A stretch of DNA of 64,000 bases from Poriferisodalis sp965208485 (lineage in GTDB: Bacteria > Actinomycetota > Acidimicrobiia > Acidimicrobiales > Poriferisodalaceae). The translations under genes were made by a program, and so were the position numbers. The notes under the pieces were generated by a model. The model ran no database searches and was not told where the DNA came from. It worked only from the letters and a program-made list of their open reading frames with translations. Of the stretch, positions 34,498 through 40,924 are shown in pieces. Each line of letters opens with the position of its first letter. The stretch's first letter is position 1. Location: contig NZ_OZ242344.1 of NCBI RefSeq assembly GCF_965208485.1, positions 1,798,001-1,862,000 on the forward strand. Direction: 5' to 3'.

Positions 34498-35652
34498 GTG
34501 ATTTCCCACCATGTGCAGCCCTCTGACCTGCGGAAACGCATCAGCATATCGCACGACTTAAGGCGCTACGGACCCTTAGCCGAACGATACTGGCACCGTC
34601 GACACCGTGTCCGGTTCTATCTCTTGTTGGCGATCTGGGGGGCTGCTTGCGTAGTCGCCTCGTGTAGCACGGAAGGCACCGCTACTTCAGAATCGGCGCT
34701 CAACAACGCAGACCAGGAGCATGGCCAACTGCTCAACGAGTACACTCCAAGCGGAGTGCGTCGCATCCACGGCGGCAGCGGCATACCGAAGGGTCCCGGA
34801 TGGCCGCCGAGCATTGCCATCGTCGACACCGGCATTGAGGCCTTCAACTCGGAGTTGGCTGTAACAGATGGATTCAACTGTGCAACGGACGACCATGCGG
34901 ACTGGGGTGATGTTGACGGTCATGGCACAACCTTGGCGGGGGTCGTAGGAGCCAAGCACAATGGTAGCGGAATCATTGGCGTAGCACCGGGCGCAGAATT
35001 GTACGCTGTTCGAGTATTCGCTGACGAAACTCTTGCCTCCGAGGATAACGTGATCTGTGGTCTCAGGTGGATACACGACAACGCAGATGACATAGATGTC
35101 GCACTGATAGCCTTCAACCGGCCTGACGAACACCGTACTGATGTTGCTACTTGTCAGGCAGACAGACTGAGACAGTTGATGTGCCAATTACTTGACGCTG
35201 GAGTGACTGTTATATCCGCCGCCGGAAACCAAAAAGCAGACGCCTCAGGTTTCATCCCAGCCAAACTGCACCAAGTGATTACTGTGGGAGCCATCGCTGA
35301 CTTTGATGGCGTGCCAGGTGGATTGGGGTCGCCGACATGCGGGCCGGGTGAGGATGACAGCGTTGCCGACTTCAGCAATACTGGCCCAAGCGTCGACATA
35401 TATGCCCCAGGTGTGTGTATACAGACTACCAAGCTGAATTCGATTGAGAGCACCATCGACCCAAGCGGCACCTCGCTGGCAGCGGCTCATGTAGCGGGGG
35501 CAGCGGCAATCTATATGGCGTGCCATGTAGAAGCCACACCGACAGAAGTGCGTGCTGCGTTGCTTGATTCTGCCGAGACCATATCGCAAGGCGATATGAC
35601 CGTGCCTATCGTCGCCGTCATGCGAGAGTGCACTTTGCCGCAAGGGGAGTGA
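34498..35652 (+). CDS. Subtilisin-family (S8) serine protease, probable lipoprotein
   Basis: 384 residues from a GTG. An unusually long basic N-terminus (about 40 residues) precedes a membrane segment ending in a lipobox-like AACVVASC, so it may be lipid-anchored outside the cell. The catalytic triad is complete: Asp in IAIVDTGIEAF, His in VDGHGTTLAGVV and Ser in SGTSLAAAHVAGAAA. The oxyanion Asn is in ISAAGNQ. Several cysteines may form disulfides. It overlaps the following membrane-protein gene by 4 bp (GTGA). The pair, in low-GC imported DNA, recalls protease-plus-membrane-protein cassettes, but the target is unknown. Confidence 0.88.
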   Translation: MISHHVQPSDLRKRISISHDLRRYGPLAERYWHRRHRVRFYLLLAIWGAACVVASCSTEGTATSESALNNADQEHGQLLNEYTPSGVRRIHGGSGIPKGPGWPPSIAIVDTGIEAFNSELAVTDGFNCATDDHADWGDVDGHGTTLAGVVGAKHNGSGIIGVAPGAELYAVRVFADETLASEDNVICGLRWIHDNADDIDVALIAFNRPDEHRTDVATCQADRLRQLMCQLLDAGVTVISAAGNQKADASGFIPAKLHQVITVGAIADFDGVPGGLGSPTCGPGEDDSVADFSNTGPSVDIYAPGVCIQTTKLNSIESTIDPSGTSLAAAHVAGAAAIYMACHVEATPTEVRAALLDSAETISQGDMTVPIVAVMRECTLPQGE

Positions 35653-36077
35653 CCGTGGCTCGAGCAAGCAGGCGCGCCTACCGAATGAACTTCCGCTGGA
35701 TCGTCCTCAGCGGTCTCGTATATTGGCTCGCGGCCTGTGCCTATATGCTCCTCGTCCACGGTGAGGAGCTCGATCTCGATGCAGTTTTTCCGTTCACCGG
35801 ACAAGAAAAACAAGAAATTGGCGTGATAACCCCGACTGGACCTACATCGAGCAATCCACCGGCCTTGGTAACGGCCACGTTCTGGGCTATGGGTGTCGTT
35901 ATCGCGTTTCCCATCGCATTCGTGGGCAAGGCGACTGCGGTTGCTCTCCGGATGAGCATCATTGCCATCGGCGCCTGTCTCCTGATATCAATTCTGCGCC
36001 TCGGAATCCTATTGACCCCCGTACTTGCACTTCAGCTACTCGCGTGCTACCGATTTGACATGGCGCAACACTCATAG
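35649..36077 (+). CDS. Small integral membrane protein, partner of the subtilase
   Basis: 142 residues from a GTG that overlaps the subtilase stop (a second GTG two codons on is also possible). Three hydrophobic segments are visible: WIVLSGLVYWLAACAYMLLV, ALVTATFWAMGVVIAFPIAF and SIIAIGACLLISILRLGILL. The loop between the first two is acidic. No family is recognised. Coupled translation suggests it helps localise, mature or receive a signal from the protease. The ISL3 element begins just after the stop. Confidence 0.65.
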   Translation: MTVARASRRAYRMNFRWIVLSGLVYWLAACAYMLLVHGEELDLDAVFPFTGQEKQEIGVITPTGPTSSNPPALVTATFWAMGVVIAFPIAFVGKATAVALRMSIIAIGACLLISILRLGILLTPVLALQLLACYRFDMAQHS

Positions 36078-36107
36078 AATCCGGCAGGTTTAGTGGAGCT
36101 TCGGAAG

Positions 36108-36558
36108 TTAGCGGGGTGTGATGGTGGCGAGTAGTGCCCAGTTGGGTTTGCCGGCGTAGAGGAGCGAGCGGATCCGGTAGTTGGCGAAGCTTCGGAAGCC
36201 GAACGCGATTCGTTTGACGCGTTTGATCAGGTTGTTGAGGGCTTCGGTGGGTCCGTTGGAGACGCGTGCGCGGTGCCAGGCGACGATGTGCTGTGTCCAG
36301 CGGGCGATGGTGCGTCCGAGCTGGCGGGTCTCGGTTGGGAAGTCGGGGTCTTGGAGGTCGGCGCCGAGGCGTTCGGTGAATTCTTCGGCGAGGTCGGGGT
36401 CGTCGATGGCGTAGATCGACCGGACGACTTCCTTGGCGTGCCACGCAGTGCGGACTTCGCCGTGGGGGTCGCCTGCTGCGAGCAGGCCCACCAGCTTGGT
36501 CCGGCCGCGGTCGTCGAGGCGTTCATCGGCCTTGGTCAGCAGGCGACGGCAGCGATAC
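36108..36558 (-). pseudogene. 3' fragment of an ISL3-family transposase
   Basis: About 150 C-terminal residues of a transposase normally over 400 long. The diagnostic end of the ISL3 DDE domain is present: SNGPTEALNNLIKRVKRIAF followed by GFRSFANYRIRSLL. The open frame is cut at the left end of the IS3 element. The stop lies next to the left inverted repeat, as expected. The N-terminal zinc-finger and first catalytic Asp regions are missing, so it is inactive. Confidence 0.88.
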
Positions 36559-36625
36559 TGGTGCACCCTGGGTTTCGCGCGGGGTGGATGCTGGATTGTG
36601 TTGTCATGAGCTTTGAGGAGGCTTC

Positions 36626-36931
36626 ATGGCACCGAGGGGTTATCCGGCGGAGTTCCGGCGGCGTGTGATCGATCTGGTCGAGGCGGGCCGGCCGGTTGCG
36701 CAGGTCGCGGCTGAGCTTGGGATCAGCGATCAGTCGATCTATACGTGGCGCCGCCAGGCGCGCATCGACGCCGGCGTCGAGCCGGGTCTGACGACAGCTG
36801 AGCATGCGGAGCTTGTGGCCTTGCGCAGGCGGGTACGCGAGCTCGAGACCGAGCTGGCGATCCACCGCCGGGCGACCGAGCTGCTGAAGGGGGACGTCGA
36901 CCCAAAAGGCGGTTCGCGGCCATCAAGGTGA
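36626..36931 (+). CDS. IS3-family OrfA (DNA-binding protein)
   Basis: 101 residues. The helix-turn-helix is YPAEFRRRVIDLVEAGRPVA followed by ELGISDQSIYTWRRQ. The leucine-zipper-like helix ALRRRVRELETELAIHRRAT follows. Alone it acts as a regulator. A -1 slip at 36901-36907 joins it to OrfB, giving a full transposase that reads through DPKRRFAAIKVMAAEG. Confidence 0.9.
   Translation: MAPRGYPAEFRRRVIDLVEAGRPVAQVAAELGISDQSIYTWRRQARIDAGVEPGLTTAEHAELVALRRRVRELETELAIHRRATELLKGDVDPKGGSRPSR
36901..36907 (+). other. Programmed -1 frameshift heptamer (CCCAAAA) of the IS3 element
   Basis: In the orfA frame the bases read C-CCA-AAA, the X-XXY-YYZ pattern for -1 slippage. The orfB frame is open through this point. 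It is the expected device for making OrfAB in this family. Confidence 0.7.
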
Positions 36932-37779
36932 TGGCCGCGGAAGGGCTTCCTGTCGAGCGGGCATGCGAACTGTTGGGGGTTTCGGTGTCGGGCTACTACG
37001 GCTGGCTTCGCCGCCCGCCCTCAGCGCGTTCGATCCGGCACGCCTGGCTGGGTGATGTCATCTGTGAGATCCACGCCGTGTCCCGGCAGACCTACGGCGC
37101 CAACCGAGTCCATGCCGAGCTGGTTCTGGGCCGCGGCATAGCAGTGTGCCGTCAGACCGTCGAGACACTCATGCGGCGAGCGGGGCTGCGCGGCGTGTCG
37201 GGGCGGCCCAAGTTCCGCAAGGTCCCCAACGCGGCGACCGCAGCCGATCTCGTGGACCGTGACTTCACCAGTTCAGCCCCGGACCGGCTGTGGGTGACCG
37301 ACATCACCGAGCACCCCACCCGCGAGGGCAAGCTCTATTGCGCTGTGGTGCTCGACACCTTCAGCCGCCGTGTCGTGGGCTGGTCCATCGACTCCCGACC
37401 CACCGCCGCGATGGTGACGAGCGCCTTGGGAATGGCGATTGAGGCACGCAGCCCGACACCGGACGAGACGGTGGTCCACAGCGATCAGGGCACCCAGTTC
37501 ACGTCGTGGGCGTTCACCCAGCGAGCCGTCGACTCGGGGCTGCTGCCCTCGATGGGCTCGGTCGGGGACTGCTACGACAACGCGATGATCGAGTCGTTCT
37601 GGTCCCGCATGCAAGTCGAACTGCTGGACCGCAAACGCTGGCACACACGCATCGAGCTCGCCAACGCGATCTTCGAATACCTCGAGATCTGGCACAACCG
37701 CCAGCGGCGCCACAGCGCCCTTGGCATGCTCTCACCCGTCGAGTTCGAGAACCGACACCAACACAAACCGGCAGCATGA
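36928..37779 (+). CDS. IS3-family OrfB (DDE integrase domain)
   Basis: 283 residues. An HTH_21-type region (RQTYGANRVHAEL, then VCRQTVETLMRRAGL) precedes the rve integrase core: Asp in WVTDITEHPT, Asp in VVHSDQGTQFTS and Glu in NAMIESFWSRMQVELL. The domain is complete and ends RQRRHSALGMLSPVEFE. The GTG start overlaps the orfA stop, so reinitiation may give free OrfB besides the frameshift product. Confidence 0.93.
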   Translation: MMAAEGLPVERACELLGVSVSGYYGWLRRPPSARSIRHAWLGDVICEIHAVSRQTYGANRVHAELVLGRGIAVCRQTVETLMRRAGLRGVSGRPKFRKVPNAATAADLVDRDFTSSAPDRLWVTDITEHPTREGKLYCAVVLDTFSRRVVGWSIDSRPTAAMVTSALGMAIEARSPTPDETVVHSDQGTQFTSWAFTQRAVDSGLLPSMGSVGDCYDNAMIESFWSRMQVELLDRKRWHTRIELANAIFEYLEIWHNRQRRHSALGMLSPVEFENRHQHKPAA

Positions 37780-37845
37780 ATCCAGTAATCCGCCTACACG
37801 AAACACAGGGACCCCCAGAGCCTGCGCAAAACCCAGGGTGAATCA

Positions 37846-38153
37846 CAGAGCCCTCGTACCCCTCAACGGACCCACACCCCGCTCAAACCCGAAGAGCCAG
37901 TTTAGTTCGCCGCGTGCGGTTGGCAGCGTGTCGTCGATTTTGTTCGCTGTGCCGTTCACCGGCGAGCGCTGGCTCCGCCGTTGATGTGCGACGAAGCTCA
38001 CTCGACAGTCCCCGCCGTCGCCGCATGACGAACCGCGCGGGTAGGTCCGCCTTTCCGTTGTCGCACCAGTTGTTTCCCGCTCTTGTTCCCCGTGCTCATG
38101 CGATTGGGCTCACGGGCCGCTCGGGCCACAGCTTCGCCTGCCGGCTCAGCCTC
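37846..38153. other. 308-bp stretch without a gene
   Basis: Holds the right end of the ISL3 element (to 37898), its target duplication (37899-37906), about 165 bp of unassigned DNA, and a dispersed repeat (38074-38153) that runs up to the DUF3556 stop codon. No coding frame is convincing. Confidence 0.5.
38074..38153. repeat. Dispersed intergenic repeat, copy 1
   Basis: About 80 bp beginning TTCCCGCTCTTGTTCCC and containing GGGCTCACGGGCCGCTCGGG and CGGCTCAGCCTCT. It is about 80% like 43739-43820 in the same orientation. The core GGGCCGCTCGGGCC can fold. Copies sit at both ends of the ABC transporter-DUF3556 block. Confidence 0.75.
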
Positions 38154-40028
38154 TCAGCCGGTGTTGGCTGGGGGCATCACGACACCGCCGGCCGTCTGGC
38201 GGGGGATCAGCCAGTTGCCGTCGTGATCGACGGACGGCACTTTGCGGGCATTGCCGGGATGCGGCACGCCCTGGGGCTCGTAGCCCTCCTTCCGCCATGT
38301 CACCGTGTGCGGAATCGGGCCGTCGGGCAGCCACGGCTGGGAGTTGTAGGCATCGTCGTGGCGGTACCAGCCCTTCTCGACGGTCCCCAGCGCCGCGTCG
38401 ATCACCCGGTACTGCACCCTGTTGGTATACGCCGGCCGCGACTCGGTGAACACCGCAATCACATCGCCGGGCTCGTACTCGCACCGCTCCTGCCACGCCG
38501 CTATCAGACGCTCGTCCAGGCAGTGCCCGTCCCCGAAATTCCACCCCGTCAGAACGTTGCTCAGGAACTCGCCCTCGCGCTGAATGCGCTTGTCGAGATC
38601 GTCGACGTGGCACATCAGGCCCGAGATGTGCATGCGGCCCATCGGATGCATCATGCGGAACGCCACCGCCTTCTGAATGAAGATCTCGGAGATCTCAGGA
38701 CCGAACAGCGGCTCGAGCTGGTCAATCTGGTTGTCGGCGGCCTTCACGATCTTGTCGTTGATGCGATCTTCCATCTCTTTGTTGCGAAGCGAGAACGTCG
38801 CCGCCGACCAGTTGCCGGCGTACTGCTTCATGCCCACCAAGAAGCTCACGTACTGCGGGCGAAATGCTCCCAGCACAATGGGCGACAGCGCCGCAACCAG
38901 CACCACGACCAACAGCACCGGCTCCATGTCCCACACTGCGTAGCCGCTTCCGGTGTGGAAGTTCGAGAACAGGAACGCTACGCAGAAGATGAAGAACACG
39001 TTCCACTCGAGCGGAACCGCCAGCGGGAACGTCGAGATGATGAAGGTGTGCAGCATCCAGATGGACACGATGGCAATCCACGTCGCCCATCCCCAAGGAG
39101 AGAACAGCAGCACCAGCGGCATGATGAGCTCGCAGGTGGTGCCGCCGATATGGGCCAGCAAGTGCGTCGTTCGAGCCGGCCGGATGTCGCGGGGATAGTC
39201 CTTCACGGTCGCTTTGCGGAATCGATCCCACACCACCCACGGCGTGTTCTGCACCATGATCGACACCGTCGAAGAGAACCCGTGCTGCAGCTTCGAGAAA
39301 CCGGCGCCCATCCAGATGATGACGATGAAAACCTTGGCGGCGATGATCATGTCGACGAAGTTGCTGAACAGCGAGAAGCACAGCAACGTGGGCACGTACT
39401 GCTCGGCCCGTGACGACAAGAACACGATCTTGTCGCGCATGGCCATCAGCAAGATCAAGCCGCAGTAGATCAGCGTCGCCCACTGCGGCAGAATGCCGGT
39501 GCGGCCGTCGGGCAGCCCGTCCACCTGCTCGGGTGACAGCACCAGCAGCAGGATCAGGCTGGCCAGGATCAGCTTGTACAGCCCGGTGTCCCAGGGCGTG
39601 CGGCGATTGCCCTTGGTGAACGGCACATGGTTGGGGTACGGCGGCACTCGCAGGGTGTCGTTCTGCCACCAGTAGAGGATTCCCCCGATGGGCGGGTCGA
39701 AGTGAAAGGCCAGCGGGCCGCAGGTGGCCGCCAGTCCCGTGATCTCGAGCAGGATCGTCCAGATCATCAGCTTCTGGTAGAGGATCGGCTCGTCCCACCA
39801 GCCGCCGATGTCGTTGAATTCGAGCCCGGCGGTGAACGCGCCGGCCACGATCAACCCGAACAGCGCATACAGGAAGATCTTCCACGCATAGAACGTGCCG
39901 GTCTGCTTGGGCGTCCCGAAGCCGTGCTCGACCCAGTGCAACTGCAGCAGCTTCATCCGTTCGAAGAACGGAATCTTCGCAAACTCGTCGAGATCGACAT
40001 CGGGCAGCTCAGCGGTGCGATACCCCAT
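38154..40028 (-). CDS. DUF3556 family membrane protein
   Basis: 624 residues from the ATG at 40028 (site GAGGT upstream). The first 440 residues contain about ten hydrophobic segments (for example LYALFGLIVAGAFTAGLEF, LILASLILLLVLSP and VFIVIIWMGAGFSKL). The last 180 are soluble and cytoplasmic-looking (GRMHISGLMCHVDDLDKRI, DVIAVFTESRPAYTNRVQYR). Actinobacterial DUF3556 proteins have no agreed function. It begins 6 bp after the ABC ATPase gene ends, so it shares the transporter operon. Its last 190 codons are duplicated at 32247, next to the oxidoreductase that probably once followed it directly. Confidence 0.88.
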   Translation of the reverse strand: MGYRTAELPDVDLDEFAKIPFFERMKLLQLHWVEHGFGTPKQTGTFYAWKIFLYALFGLIVAGAFTAGLEFNDIGGWWDEPILYQKLMIWTILLEITGLAATCGPLAFHFDPPIGGILYWWQNDTLRVPPYPNHVPFTKGNRRTPWDTGLYKLILASLILLLVLSPEQVDGLPDGRTGILPQWATLIYCGLILLMAMRDKIVFLSSRAEQYVPTLLCFSLFSNFVDMIIAAKVFIVIIWMGAGFSKLQHGFSSTVSIMVQNTPWVVWDRFRKATVKDYPRDIRPARTTHLLAHIGGTTCELIMPLVLLFSPWGWATWIAIVSIWMLHTFIISTFPLAVPLEWNVFFIFCVAFLFSNFHTGSGYAVWDMEPVLLVVVLVAALSPIVLGAFRPQYVSFLVGMKQYAGNWSAATFSLRNKEMEDRINDKIVKAADNQIDQLEPLFGPEISEIFIQKAVAFRMMHPMGRMHISGLMCHVDDLDKRIQREGEFLSNVLTGWNFGDGHCLDERLIAAWQERCEYEPGDVIAVFTESRPAYTNRVQYRVIDAALGTVEKGWYRHDDAYNSQPWLPDGPIPHTVTWRKEGYEPQGVPHPGNARKVPSVDHDGNWLIPRQTAGGVVMPPANTG

Positions 40029-40033
40029 GGTGA

Positions 40034-40924
40034 TTACCTCTTTCGGCGGACCATCGCCGCGTGTCGTCGTTGTCGTTCGCGTTCGAAATAGAAGTCGTCC
40101 TCGGCGGCGGTGCGGGTCGAGGCAAGCTTGCCGGACAGCCGGTTCAGCTCGCGCTCGCGCACCCGCAGGCGCCTCCATGCCTTCCTCTTGTTCTTGCGCC
40201 GCAAACGCTCGATGTGGTCTTCCTCGGTCTCAGACGTGCCGGTCAAGTACGTCTCCTCGATCTCGTCGAGGCGGCGCAGGGCATCGGCAGCGGGCAGTTC
40301 CAGCAGGATCTGACCGCGGGCCATCAGGTACATCCGGTCAGAGACAGCCAGCGCCTTGCGGGCATGCTGCTCGACGATCAAGGCACCGGTGCCCGTAGTG
40401 TCGGCCACCTTTCGGACCGCTCCCAGCAGCCGATCGACGACGATCGGCGCCAGCCCGAGCGACAGCTCGTCGGCCAGCAGAATCGACGGCTGGCGGCTGA
40501 GCGCCCTTGCCAGCGCCAGCATCTGCTGTTCGCCGCCCGAGAGCATGCCGCCGCGCACGTCCAGCCGAGGCTCGAGCTCGGGGAACAGTTCCAGCGCTGC
40601 TTCCACAGAACCGCCGCCCACTCGCAGATTGTCCCGAGCCGACAACTTGGTGAACACCAGGCGCTCCTCAGTCACGAGCCCGATTCCCCCTCGCCGGATG
40701 CGCTGGTACATAGGCGTGAAGGTAGGCGTGTTGCCGAACATCACGATTCCGTCGACGGGCGTCAGCTCACCGGCGATGGTCAGCAGCGTGGTGGTCTTGC
40801 CGGCGCCATTGGGACCGAGCAGACAGACCACCTCGCCCTGGTGGACCTTCAGGTTCACTCCTTGGACGACTGCCCGGTTGAGGTACCCGCACTTGAGGCT
40901 TCGCGTTTGCAGCAGCTGCCTCAT
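40034..40924 (-). CDS. LivF-type branched-chain amino acid ABC transporter ATPase
   Basis: 296 residues. Walker A GPNGAGKTTT (38-47), signature LSGGEQQM and Walker B region ILLADELSLGLAP are complete; the glycine-rich start GYLNRAVVQGVNL is typical of LivF. After residue 235 there is an extra, highly charged helical tail of about 60 residues (ERLRRKNKRKAWRRLRVRER and on) that ordinary LivF lacks and that may form a coiled coil. It overlaps the fused permease-ATPase gene by 4 bp and powers the same importer. The substrate could be branched-chain amino acids, urea, or an aromatic or fatty acid. Confidence 0.92.
   Translation of the reverse strand: MRQLLQTRSLKCGYLNRAVVQGVNLKVHQGEVVCLLGPNGAGKTTTLLTIAGELTPVDGIVMFGNTPTFTPMYQRIRRGGIGLVTEERLVFTKLSARDNLRVGGGSVEAALELFPELEPRLDVRGGMLSGGEQQMLALARALSRQPSILLADELSLGLAPIVVDRLLGAVRKVADTTGTGALIVEQHARKALAVSDRMYLMARGQILLELPAADALRRLDEIEETYLTGTSETEEDHIERLRRKNKRKAWRRLRVRERELNRLSGKLASTRTAAEDDFYFERERQRRHAAMVRRKR

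Larger units (their letters stand above)
36559..37845 (+). mobile_element. IS3-family insertion sequence
   Basis: About 1287 bp starting TG and ending CA. The inner inverted repeats CACCCTGGGTTTCGCGC (36564-36580) and its counterpart (37824-37840) differ at one base. It holds overlapping orfA and orfB with a slippery site between. Both genes look intact, so the copy may be active. No 3-bp duplication is visible because ISL3 sequence is missing beside it. Confidence 0.85.
36095..37898. mobile_element. ISL3-family element, decayed, with an IS3 element nested inside
   Basis: The left end GGAGCTTCGG (from 36095) and the right end, read inward as GGCTCTTCGG (from 37898), are imperfect 25-26-bp inverted repeats ending in AGCGGGGTGTG. 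The flanks are GGTTTAGT (36087-36094) and AGTTTAGT (37899-37906), an 8-bp duplication with one mismatch, as ISL3 elements make. Only the 3' part of the transposase remains; the rest is replaced by the IS3 copy. Confidence 0.75.

Noticed and set aside
37914..39413. A 499-codon plus-strand frame over the DUF3556 gene
   Set aside because: Antisense shadow in GC-rich DNA, rich in Arg/His with no domain pattern.
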